Below, one piece after another: positions 1 through 5,956 of a DNA stretch of 9,649 nt. The DNA is from an uncultured Eubacteriales bacterium. Its GTDB lineage: Bacteria; Bacillota; Clostridia; Peptostreptococcales; Anaerovoracaceae. The position numbers and the translations under genes are program-made. The notes beneath the pieces were generated by a model. The model did no database searches, was not told the DNA's origin, and was given only the letters and a program-made list of their open reading frames with translations. Positions within the stretch are counted from its first letter, which is position 1, and each line of letters starts with the position of its first letter. Where the stretch lies: assembly GCA_910585135.1 (NCBI GenBank), contig CAJUEB010000084.1, positions 1-9,649 on the forward strand. The letters run 5' to 3'.

Positions 1-676
1 GTCCTTGCTCGATGTGAAGCTCCAGCATAGTTTTGATTTGGTCAAAATCCCAGATGATGCCGCCGTCAGCAACCGTTTTATGGCAGTAGGGCGCAGGCGT
101 GTTTGCTGCCGTATTGCCGCCCGGCAGTTTTTCCAAGACTTGCCGGAGTGTTTTGCCAGAGTCGTTTTTTAGTTTGTCTAGGTCAGGCTCGGTATAAATG
201 CCGGTGACAAATTTACTGCCTGTCATAGTCGAACCGAAGTTAGAACCCTCTTCCTCCGCAAAAATCACCACTTCGTAATTCGCTTCTAAAAGTGCGGCGT
301 CCTGCGGATTTTCTGTGAAATATTCCGACAGCGTTTCCATTACCTCCAAAGCGCCGCAGACGCCGTATATCCCATCGAGCCAGCCACCGTTACGCACCGT
401 ATCGATGTGCGAGCCAGCCATGACGATTTTCTTTCCCTCTGTATTTGTTTTCAATCCAATGCGGATGTTTTGCAATGCGTCGATTGTGATCGTGCATCCT
501 GCGTCAGCCACCCTTTTTAAGATATACTCCCGCGCCTTTGCATCCTGCGCCCCATAGGAGAACCGTGTGACTCCTTCGCCGGGCGTATCGGTAAATTCCC
601 GCAGTGCATACAGATTGGAAAGAAGCCGTTCTTCGTTTATTTTTAGCACCGGAGCTTCTGTCTGCCGCCCTACCAT
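1..676 (-). CDS. M20-family N-carbamoyl amidase (hydantoinase/carbamoylase family), 3' part missing
   Basis: This is a zinc-dependent amidohydrolase that cleaves N-carbamoyl compounds to the free amine, CO2 and ammonia; the family includes N-carbamoyl-L-amino-acid hydrolase, beta-ureidopropionase and allantoate amidohydrolase. I translated the minus strand by hand: 225 codons are open and the frame leaves the window at base 1, so roughly the C-terminal half is missing. Counting from the ATG at 676, the metal-site motifs are GSHIDTV (H90, D92), the LDG aspartate D101, EEEGSNFG (E142/E143) and LELHIEQG (H221). The ATG overlaps the hydantoinase stop by 7 bp, which suggests translational coupling; an in-frame GTG at 649 (then LKINEERLL) resembles usual family N-termini and may be the true start. 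The exact substrate cannot be read from the sequence; the neighbour suggests it takes the hydantoinase product. Confidence 0.9.
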   Translation of the reverse strand, partial: MVGRQTEAPVLKINEERLLSNLYALREFTDTPGEGVTRFSYGAQDAKAREYILKRVADAGCTITIDALQNIRIGLKTNTEGKKIVMAGSHIDTVRNGGWLDGIYGVCGALEVMETLSEYFTENPQDAALLEANYEVVIFAEEEGSNFGSTMTGSKFVTGIYTEPDLDKLKNDSGKTLRQVLEKLPGGNTAANTPAPYCHKTVADGGIIWDFDQIKTMLELHIEQG

Positions 677-2070
677 TGGTAAGCAGAGCCGTAAGGCTTC
701 CCGGCGATCAGTTTGCCCTGTCCTTTGTGTCCGATATATTTCGCATCGTCAACGATTTTCTGCCCGCGCAGGAATACCGTTTCAGGACGGCCCTTTTGTG
801 CAAAGCCTTCAAACGGACAGTAGTCCACGCCTTCCAAGTTGTTTGCAACGCTGATCGTCCCTTCGTAATCAGGGTCAAAGATCACGATATCAGCGTCAAA
901 GCCTGCTGCTAATTGGCCTTTTTTGTCAAGTCCGTTGATTTTGGCAGGGCTTGTCGCGAACAGATCCACCAGCCTGCTTCTGGAAATTTTCCCTTCGCAT
1001 ACGCCGTAGGTCCACAGGATGTTGAGTCTGTTTTGAAGGCTCGGCGCGCCGTTCGGGATATCAGCAAAGGAATTGCCTTCGCCAAAACCCATGTGTTTTT
1101 GCTCTGCGAAATCAAAGCCGCAATGGTCAGAGCTGATGGCATTGAGCCATTTCCGGTCTACTGCTTCCCAGAGCGCTTCCCGGTGTTCCTCGGTCCTGAG
1201 TGCAGGCGAACATACATATTTGGCGCCTTCAAAGTTCGGCTTGGCCAGATCTTCCGTATCCAGAACGAGATAGTGCGCGCAAGTTTCCCCGAATATTTTC
1301 TGCCCGCGGTTATAGGCTGCCCTGATCTCCGCCAGTGCTTCCTTGCAGGTCACATGTACCACATAAAGCGGTGCGTCTGCCATTTCCGCCAGATAGATGG
1401 CGCGTCTTGTCGCTTCCGCTTCCACGACAGGCGGGCGGCTAATGGCGTGATAGTAAGGACCGGTTTTTCCTTCTGCGATGAGGCGTTTGGTAGCGACGTC
1501 GATCATTTCGGCATTTTCAGCGTGAACCATGATGGTAACGCCTGCTTCCTTGCCCTTGTAAAGCGCTTTTAAGATCGCATCATCATCCGCATGGAAGAAC
1601 ATTCCTTTATATGCCATGAACAGCTTCATGGTAGGATAGCCAGCTTCAGCCAGCTTCGGGATTTCTTCGATAACTTCCTCGCGCGGATCTGTCATAACGC
1701 TGTGGAAGGAATAGTCTACCATGGCGATTCCGTCTGCATCCGTCTTGCGGTAGTCTTCAATCGTTTCGATTAAGCCCTTGCCCTTTTCCTGGTTTACGAA
1801 CTCGATCAGGGTGGTTGTCCCGCCTACGGCTGCGGCATTGGATGTCTCGAAGCCTCTTACCTTGCTGCCTTTGTAGGTAAAGGAAAAATGCACGTGCTGA
1901 TCTACGCCGCCAGGCAGGATGTATTTCCCTGCGGCGTCGATGATTTCGTCGCCTTCTGATGCGCGGAGATTTTCCCCGATCGCTGCAATGCGTTCTCCTT
2001 CGATAGAGACGTCGGCTTTAAATTCGTTCTCTGCTGTTACAACAATTCCGTTCTTGATTAAGACTGCCAT
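670..2070 (-). CDS. hydA: D-hydantoinase / dihydropyrimidinase
   Basis: This cytoplasmic metal-dependent amidohydrolase opens the ring of 5,6-dihydropyrimidines or 5-substituted hydantoins to give N-carbamoyl amino acids. It has 466 residues, the usual family length. The full binuclear metal set is present: H59 and H61 in GVDQHVHF, K149 in PTMKLF (the lysine that is carboxylated in the family), H183 in MVHAEN, H239 in VVHVTC and D315 in ISSDHCGF. Substrate-amide contacts expected in the family are also there (Y154, S288, N340 in IPNG). An AAGGAGG ribosome binding site (2078-2084) sits 7 nt before the ATG. The next gene is an overlapping carbamoyl amidase, so the pair forms a two-step cyclic-ureide degradation module. 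Whether the natural substrate is dihydrouracil/thymine, a hydantoin or a purine breakdown product is inference. Confidence 0.95.
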   Translation of the reverse strand: MAVLIKNGIVVTAENEFKADVSIEGERIAAIGENLRASEGDEIIDAAGKYILPGGVDQHVHFSFTYKGSKVRGFETSNAAAVGGTTTLIEFVNQEKGKGLIETIEDYRKTDADGIAMVDYSFHSVMTDPREEVIEEIPKLAEAGYPTMKLFMAYKGMFFHADDDAILKALYKGKEAGVTIMVHAENAEMIDVATKRLIAEGKTGPYYHAISRPPVVEAEATRRAIYLAEMADAPLYVVHVTCKEALAEIRAAYNRGQKIFGETCAHYLVLDTEDLAKPNFEGAKYVCSPALRTEEHREALWEAVDRKWLNAISSDHCGFDFAEQKHMGFGEGNSFADIPNGAPSLQNRLNILWTYGVCEGKISRSRLVDLFATSPAKINGLDKKGQLAAGFDADIVIFDPDYEGTISVANNLEGVDYCPFEGFAQKGRPETVFLRGQKIVDDAKYIGHKGQGKLIAGKPYGSAYQW

Positions 2071-2077
2071 CGTTTTT

Positions 2078-2084
2078 CCTCCTT
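2078..2084 (-). promoter_or_regulatory. Strong ribosome binding site of the hydantoinase gene
   Basis: The minus strand reads AAGGAGG, a near-perfect Shine-Dalgarno sequence, with a 7-nt spacer to the ATG at 2070. It fixes the start codon. Confidence 0.85.
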
Positions 2085-2112
2085 AAATATGTGTGTCCTG
2101 TATGATAATTGT

Positions 2113-2215
2113 GCGTTCGTTATACCATGAATCTTCTCTGCCCATTGATTGAAATGTATGATTCAATGAACGCTTCTTTGCGGCAACGCCGTACGAATGA
2201 AAGCGTTCATTATAC
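2113..2215 (-). repeat. Direct and inverted repeats in the purB-hydantoinase spacer
   Basis: The 139-bp spacer contains an 11-bp perfect inverted repeat (AATGAACGCTT at 2165-2175 with AAGCGTTCATT at 2201-2211; loop 25 nt, which itself contains CGGC/GCCG). The right arm overlaps the purB stop codon. A second stem (ATTGAA/TTCAAT, about 2147-2166) shares three bases with the first. A 13-nt direct repeat with one mismatch, GCGTTCRTTATAC, lies at 2113-2125 and 2203-2215. No T-run follows the stems, so this is not a canonical terminator. It may be a processing site or a partial attenuator between the two genes. Confidence 0.5.
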
Positions 2216-3646
2216 TGTGATCGTCCCCTCCATGCCGATGCTGTCCCGGTTCGCATCGAGAATCGGCGTTACATATGTTTTGATAAAATCCTCCGTCTGT
2301 ATCGCTGCACAGCCTGTAAAGTTTTCCGGCTTCAGGATCGTCTCTAGCTGCTGGCGGTTCATATGAAATGCCGGGTCTTTTGCAATCCGGTTCAAAAGAT
2401 CGTTCTCTGCGCCTTCTTCCTTGACGCGTTTTCCAGCCTCCATGGAATACTGCCTGATTTTTTCGTGCAGAACCTGTCTGTCGCCGCCTGCCTTGACCGC
2501 ATCCATCATGATGTTTTCCGTTGCCATAAACGGCAGCTCGCTCATTAGTCTTGCTTCAATGACCTTCGGATAGACGACCAGACCTGCGGTGATGTTCATG
2601 TAAAGCTCCAAAATTCCGTCCGTGGCAAGGAAGCTTTCTGAAATGCTGAGACGTTTGTTGGCCGAATCGTCCAGGGTTCGTTCAAACCACTGGGTCGAGG
2701 CAGTGATTGCCGGGTTCAGTGCACCGGCAATGACGAAATTGGAAAGTGCTGCGATGCGTTCTGAGCGCATCGGGTTTCGCTTGTATGCCATAGCGGATGA
2801 GCCGATCTGGTTCTTTTCAAAAGGCTCTTCGATTTCCTTCAAATGCTGGAGCAGCCTGATATCGTTGCTGAATTTATGTGCGCTCTGCGCGATGCCCGCC
2901 AGTACGTTCAGTACCCTGGAATCTACTTTTCTCGAATAGGTTTGTCCTGATACGGGATAGCAGTTTGCAAAGCCCATCTTTTTGGCAATGCTTGCATCCA
3001 GCTTGCGAACCTTATCGATATCGCCGTCGAACAGCTCTAAAAAGCTTGCCTGCGTTCCTGTCGTCCCTTTCGATCCGAGCAGCTTCATGTTGTTTAATAC
3101 GTGATCCAGGTCCTCTAAATCGAGGAGGAGGTCGTGAATCCACAAAGTCGCCCTTTTTCCGACCGTCGTGGGCTGTGCAGGCTGGAAGTGCGTGAATCCC
3201 AGTGTTGGCAGCGCCTTGTATTTGGTCGCAAATCCCGATAAATTTGCAATGACGTTGATGAGTTTTTTCCGAATGAGCCTTAGCCCTTCTGTCATGATGA
3301 TAAGATCCGTGTTATCACCGACATAGCAGGAGGTTGCCCCAAGATGGATGATTCCCTTTGCATTGGGACATTGAAGCCCGTAAGCGTAGACATGGGACAT
3401 CACATCGTGACGCACTTCCTTTTCGCGCTCTTTTGCAGCCTCATAGTTAATATCCTCTGCGGCGGCTTTCAGTTCAGCGATTTGCTGATCCGTGATCGGA
3501 AGTCCCAGTTCCTGCTCCGTTTCAGCAAGGGCAATCCAGAGCTTCCTCCAGGTCTTGAATTTCATTTCCGGGGAAAAGAGGTATTTCATTTCCTTGCTGG
3601 GGTATCTTTCGGATAGAGAACTCGTGTAATTTTGTCGGTCGTCCAT
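2210..3646 (-). CDS. purB: Adenylosuccinate lyase
   Basis: The enzyme cleaves fumarate from SAICAR and from adenylosuccinate, two steps of purine synthesis in the cytoplasm. It has 478 residues, longer than the roughly 430-residue B. subtilis type and close to the animal-like form. Conserved blocks are RHDVMSH (79-85), HLGATSCYVGDNTD (101-114), FTHFQPAQPTT with H153 as the general-acid-region histidine, and the superfamily signature SSAMAYKRNPMRSER (283-297) with the catalytic serine. The signature has Ala where many homologues have Pro (SSAMPYKRN). The start at 3646 is preceded by AAGGAG (3654-3659) with a 7-nt spacer. The hydantoinase follows 139 bp downstream on the same strand, possibly as a read-through unit. 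Confidence 0.97.
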   Translation of the reverse strand: MDDRQNYTSSLSERYPSKEMKYLFSPEMKFKTWRKLWIALAETEQELGLPITDQQIAELKAAAEDINYEAAKEREKEVRHDVMSHVYAYGLQCPNAKGIIHLGATSCYVGDNTDLIIMTEGLRLIRKKLINVIANLSGFATKYKALPTLGFTHFQPAQPTTVGKRATLWIHDLLLDLEDLDHVLNNMKLLGSKGTTGTQASFLELFDGDIDKVRKLDASIAKKMGFANCYPVSGQTYSRKVDSRVLNVLAGIAQSAHKFSNDIRLLQHLKEIEEPFEKNQIGSSAMAYKRNPMRSERIAALSNFVIAGALNPAITASTQWFERTLDDSANKRLSISESFLATDGILELYMNITAGLVVYPKVIEARLMSELPFMATENIMMDAVKAGGDRQVLHEKIRQYSMEAGKRVKEEGAENDLLNRIAKDPAFHMNRQQLETILKPENFTGCAAIQTEDFIKTYVTPILDANRDSIGMEGTITV

Positions 3647-3708
3647 GGCAGTGCTCCTTGTATTTTGTATGGTTTTATTGTCTGCTTCTGATTTCGTTTA
3701 TATCATTT

Positions 3709-3714
3709 AGTATA
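3709..3714 (-). promoter_or_regulatory. purB: Possible -10 box of purB
   Basis: The minus strand carries TATACT about 62 nt upstream of the purB start, inside an AT-rich leader. No convincing -35 box is found 16-18 nt further upstream, so this is a weak call. I saw no purine riboswitch consensus in the leader. Confidence 0.3.
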
Positions 3715-3903
3715 CCATAACCTGGGGGATTTGCATACCCAAAAGCGCGTAGAAAGGGCGGGGCGAAGCCAATTCCGTACGAATCGATCTTTGTGGTTTA
3801 CATATTGAAAAGTGTGCATAAGGGCGGGGTAAGGGATTGTGGTTGTAAGTTGTAAAGGGAAGCGTGCGGCAGGGGTGTGTCGCAGGTAAAAGTGGTAAAA
3901 TCG

Positions 3904-4061
3904 AGTAGCAGATATACTTTTTTAAGCGATTGCTACTTTTATTGCAACGCTTTCAGGTGATACGACGGCGTAAATCCTCGTATTTTTTAGTTGAAAGCCA
4001 TTTCAGCGGCTGAATCCCTTGCAACTAAAGTAGCATTTTCATTAAATGATCCGGATGCTAC
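3904..4061. repeat. Cluster of nested, mutually exclusive inverted repeats (GTAGCA/TGCTAC)
   Basis: Four boxes can pair in different ways: AGTAGCA 3904-3910, TGCTACT 3931-3937, GTAGCAT 4030-4036 and ATGCTAC 4055-4061. Pairing 1 with 2 and 3 with 4 gives two local hairpins. Pairing 2 with 3 gives one long fold whose arms 3931-3947 and 4019-4035 match at 15 of 17 positions. Inside the long fold lie two further concentric stems, CTTTCA/TGAAAG (3950-3955, 3992-3997) and ATACGA/TCGTAT (3960-3965, 3978-3983), plus a side hairpin TTCAG/CTGAA at about 4001-4013. It could be a small structured RNA, a MITE-like element or an attenuator; no protein is encoded. Confidence 0.5.
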
Positions 4062-4063
4062 AC

Positions 4064-4097
4064 AAAAAGTCGCATTTTACATAAAATGTAAAATGCG
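4064..4097 (-). terminator. Hairpin with T-run: likely terminator behind the PIN remnant
   Basis: A perfect 12-bp inverted repeat (CGCATTTTACAT 4071-4082, AAA loop, ATGTAAAATGCG 4086-4097) is followed on the minus strand by AC and five T (4064-4068). The reading frame of the PIN remnant stops inside the stem. The stem is AT-rich but long, so it is a plausible rho-independent terminator isolating purB from upstream transcription. Confidence 0.6.
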
Positions 4098-4472
4098 CAG
4101 CGGCAGCGATCTTTGGCGAAGGAGGATGAAGGGGGCGCAGCAATAAAAAATGAAAATAGCTATACTTTCAATAATAGCGGTATAGAGAATGGGATAATCA
4201 TTTATGTCTCTAATATCAAAAAGATTTCCCGGCATATGCCGGGGCGTGTAAACAAGCTCATATGACAAGTTCGATAAAAAGGAATCAATGGCATCTTTCT
4301 TTTTTGAAAATTTTCGGGCAACAACGGCAGTTAATTCGTCAATTATAAAAGAGGATAAAACAGGTTTATGATTTCTCGTGATATAATCTAAAATCCTTTT
4401 AAATTGTTCATTTGGGAAAAGCAACATTTTAATTTTTCGGATAATAAAAATCGGAAAGATGTTTCTTTTCAT
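4077..4472 (-). pseudogene. PIN-domain (VapC/COG1569-like) toxin remnant, both ends lost
   Basis: The middle of this 131-codon frame resembles PIN-family toxin nucleases: FPNEQFKRILDYI, then VLSSFIIDELTAVV (conserved acidic E46), then DIRDINDYPILYTAI (second acidic cluster, D89/D92). The first strand with the DTN motif should precede LLFPN but is replaced by RNIFPIFIIRKIK. The TGD block expected after ESIAIF is replaced by an unrelated hydrophobic and basic tail. I checked the other two minus frames at the 5' end and found no DTN block, so a simple frameshift does not explain it. There is no proper ribosome binding site. The ATG at 4472 lies inside the terminator hairpin of the upstream gene, and no antitoxin gene is adjacent. 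I read it as a decayed fragment; a diverged small protein is the alternative. Confidence 0.6.
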
Positions 4473-4484
4473 CTCTCTTTCCGA
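4446..4484 (-). terminator. Rho-independent terminator of the small NrdD-like gene
   Basis: On the minus strand TCGGAAAGA (4476-4484) pairs with TCTTTCCGA (4451-4459) across a 16-nt loop, directly followed by TTTTTATTAT (Ts at 4446-4450). It lies 35 bp after the stop at 4520 and is a textbook intrinsic terminator. Confidence 0.75.
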
Positions 4485-4519
4485 CTGTTACCTTTTGATT
4501 CAATATATTGAATGCGTTG

Positions 4520-4813
4520 TTATGAAATTTTTTCTAATGAACCGATGACGCCTTCGCTGACAGAATGCTTTACTCTGTCGGCCTCTTCCGCTGCCTTAGC
4601 ATCGTTCCAGTTGTCCATCGTGCCAACTAGGTATCCCGTGATTCGCCTGATCCGCTCAAATGGAACATGCGAAAATGTAAAATCTAAATCTGCATAGTCC
4701 CCATCAATTTGAACATCGAGCGTTTCCAATTTCCGGTTGTATTTTTCCTGCAAATACTCAACATAAGCTTGTGCCTCTTGTGGGCTGGCGTTCCCCGTAA
4801 TGATAACTGACAT
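4520..4813 (-). CDS. Stand-alone glycyl-radical-domain protein, like the C-terminus of anaerobic ribonucleotide reductase NrdD
   Basis: This is a 97-residue cytoplasmic protein. Residues 53-85 match the C-terminal end of class III (anaerobic) ribonucleoside-triphosphate reductase: RRITGYL with the would-be radical glycine G60, then N70, K73 and E76 and the DRVKH block (79-83). The first 50 residues form a separate small alpha/beta-looking segment (ITGNASPQEAQAYVEYL, then IDGDYADLDFTF). The zinc Cys4 site that precedes the radical loop in full NrdD is absent; the protein has no cysteine at all. It is far too short to be a reductase. By analogy with GrcA/YfiD, the spare radical domain of pyruvate formate-lyase, it may repair or regulate NrdD, but that is inference. 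The start is set by AAAGGGG (4821-4827), 7 nt upstream. The gene appears monocistronic, with its own promoter and terminator. Confidence 0.75.
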   Translation of the reverse strand: MSVIITGNASPQEAQAYVEYLQEKYNRKLETLDVQIDGDYADLDFTFSHVPFERIRRITGYLVGTMDNWNDAKAAEEADRVKHSVSEGVIGSLEKIS

Positions 4814-4872
4814 AAATAGACCCCTTTCTTAAAGTGTATATTTCATTATAATTTTCACAGTATCTGGGAATT

Positions 4873-4902
4873 ATTATACATCAAACCACTATATTTTGTA
4901 TA
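4873..4902 (-). promoter_or_regulatory. Candidate promoter of the NrdD-like gene
   Basis: On the minus strand TATACA (4897-4902) and TATAAT (4873-4878) are 18 bp apart, 60 bp upstream of the start codon. A second TATAAT at 4845-4850 has no matching -35 box. The -35 region overlaps a palindrome listed separately. Confidence 0.45.
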
Positions 4903-4906
4903 TAGT
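4888..4906. promoter_or_regulatory. Operator-like palindrome ACTATAT-N5-ATATAGT
   Basis: Perfect 7-bp arms (4888-4894 and 4900-4906) around a 5-nt centre give a 19-bp two-fold symmetric site, typical in size for a dimeric repressor. It covers the -35 box and part of the spacer of the minus-strand promoter. Three copies of CATCAAA lie around it (4879, 4911, 4922). Confidence 0.4.
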
Positions 4907-4960
4907 TATCCATCAAAAAAACATCAAAAAAACAATTTGGACAAAAAATATCCAATATGA

Positions 4961-4990
4961 TTGTCATGCTTACCCTGCGCTTTGCATAAT
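4961..4990 (+). promoter_or_regulatory. Candidate promoter of the DUF1847 gene
   Basis: TTGTCA (4961-4966) and CATAAT (4985-4990) are separated by 18 bp. A second candidate nearer the gene is TTGCAA (5019-5024), 16 bp, TAAAAT (5041-5046). Either would leave a leader of roughly 85-140 nt. Confidence 0.5.
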
Positions 4991-5138
4991 CCTACAGCTA
5001 GCCAGACTCCCGCCCCTCTTGCAAATTCACAGACTTATAGTAAAATGTTATTAAGCGATGAAATAGAAAACCACAGGGAGCAAAGCGCCAACATGGATGG
5101 CGGGGAAAACGGAATCAAACGAAAGGACGAAAAAAGTT

Positions 5139-5786
5139 ATGACGAACCAAAATAACAAAGAAGAAATCAGGCGAAGCTGCATCGATTGTGCCGTAATTAA
5201 TTGCGACAAACAGGATAAGATGTATCCCGATTTTTGCCCAACAGCTAAATTGGATGAGGAATTTATCAATGAAACACGGAAGCAATATGTAGAGGATGAA
5301 GAAAACGCACGGGTGACGCTGGCAGCAGCGAATGTTGAATTTGAAAATTATTGTACCATGACCCGCATTGAGGAAATCATGGAGTTTGCGAGGAAAATAG
5401 AGGCAAAGAAGCTGGGGATCGCTACTTGCGTAGGGCTGATTTCGGAAGCGCGCATGGCAGCAAAGATTTTCAGGCATCATGGCTTTGAGGTGTTTGGCGC
5501 GGCGTGCAAGGTCGGTGCGATGCTGAAAACCAGCGTAGGAATTGATGCACAGTGCGAGGCTGTGGGGAAAAATATGTGCAATCCGATCATGCAGGCGAAG
5601 CTCCTCAATGAAGAAAAAACTGACCTTAATATTGTTATGGGTCTTTGCGTAGGTCATGACAGTTTGTTTTATAAGTATTCCAATGCGCTTTGCACGACGC
5701 TCGTTACAAAAGACAGGGTGCTGGCACACAATCCGGTAGCCGTATTATATCAGGCGAATGCGTATTATTCGAAGCTGCTGAAATAG
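5139..5786 (+). CDS. DUF1847 cysteine-rich, probably metal-binding protein
   Basis: A 215-residue cytoplasmic protein of the DUF1847 family, whose function is not established. Recognisable family blocks are the N-terminal cysteine cluster (C14, C17, C22 and C33, the last in PDFCPT), TRIEEIMEFA (75-84), LGIATCVGLISEA (92-104), CKVGA (123-127), CNPIMQA (147-153), the very conserved LNIVMGLCVGHDSLF (163-177) and KDRVLAHNP (191-199). There are 11 cysteines in all, which fits metal or iron-sulphur binding in an anaerobe; that is inference. I chose ATG 5139 because AAAGGA (5122-5127) lies 11 nt upstream. An in-frame ATG at 5097 would add 14 residues, but it lies largely within a leader hairpin and has no ribosome binding site at a usable distance. 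This is the only convincing plus-strand gene in the window. Confidence 0.9.
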   Translation: MTNQNNKEEIRRSCIDCAVINCDKQDKMYPDFCPTAKLDEEFINETRKQYVEDEENARVTLAAANVEFENYCTMTRIEEIMEFARKIEAKKLGIATCVGLISEARMAAKIFRHHGFEVFGAACKVGAMLKTSVGIDAQCEAVGKNMCNPIMQAKLLNEEKTDLNIVMGLCVGHDSLFYKYSNALCTTLVTKDRVLAHNPVAVLYQANAYYSKLLK

Positions 5787-5822
5787 GGTTTTGGCGGGAG
5801 CAATTGGCAGGCATTTGCATGC

Positions 5823-5848
5823 AGCGGCTCTTTTTGTCTGCCGCTTTC
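5823..5848 (+). terminator. Weak hairpin behind the DUF1847 gene
   Basis: AGCGGC (5823-5828) pairs with GCCGCT (5840-5845) and is followed by only TT before CAAAATA. It is GC-rich and 36 bp past the stop, but the short T-run makes termination uncertain. Confidence 0.3.
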
Positions 5849-5891
5849 AAAATATGTAGCAGGCATTCTTTCCATTGATGGCAATAAAAAA

Positions 5892-5924
5892 CCATCGGTA
5901 TGCAAACTAATGGCAATCCGATGG
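5892..5924. repeat. Inverted repeat CCATCGG / CCGATGG
   Basis: Perfect 7-bp arms at 5892-5898 and 5918-5924 with a 19-nt loop. The left arm can also pair with GATGG just upstream (5877-5881), so two alternative stems are possible. GCAGGCATT occurs twice nearby (5807-5815 and 5859-5867). Confidence 0.45.
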
Positions 5925-5956
5925 CAGTTAAGCTCAATCTTATTATAATATTTGTT

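Larger units (their letters stand above)
3660..4063. other. Long intergenic region upstream of purB without a gene
   Basis: About 400 bp carries no credible reading frame on either strand. The right half (3904-4061) is a cluster of inverted repeats listed separately. The left half is G-rich on the plus strand and contains a 10-bp direct repeat, AAGGGCGGGG, at 3754-3763 and 3820-3829. The purB leader and promoter must lie at its left end. Confidence 0.6.
4814..5138. other. Divergent intergenic region between the NrdD-like and DUF1847 genes
   Basis: About 325 bp holds the regulatory DNA of two divergent genes. The left part (to about 4960) is very AT-rich and carries the minus-strand promoter and the operator-like palindrome. 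The right part is GC-richer and contains the plus-strand promoters and a leader of at least 90 nt. In the leader CGCCA (5086-5090) pairs with TGGCG (5098-5102). The loop of this hairpin holds the non-used ATG at 5093, and its right arm covers most of the ATG at 5097. Confidence 0.5.

Noticed and set aside
913..1572. A 219-codon open frame on the plus strand
   Set aside because: It lies wholly inside the hydantoinase gene on the other strand, has no family motif and no ribosome binding site; the minus-strand protein has all its active-site residues.
3647..3760. Purine riboswitch ahead of purB
   Set aside because: I looked for the conserved three-way junction bases of the purine aptamer and did not find them.
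3904..4097. CRISPR array, suggested by recurring GTAGCA boxes
   Set aside because: The boxes are short, alternate in orientation and have irregular spacing; there are no direct repeats of CRISPR length.
5115..5729. A 204-codon minus-strand frame opposite the DUF1847 gene
   Set aside because: It is a shadow: its translation is low-quality Cys/His/Phe-rich sequence, while the plus strand gives conserved DUF1847 motifs.
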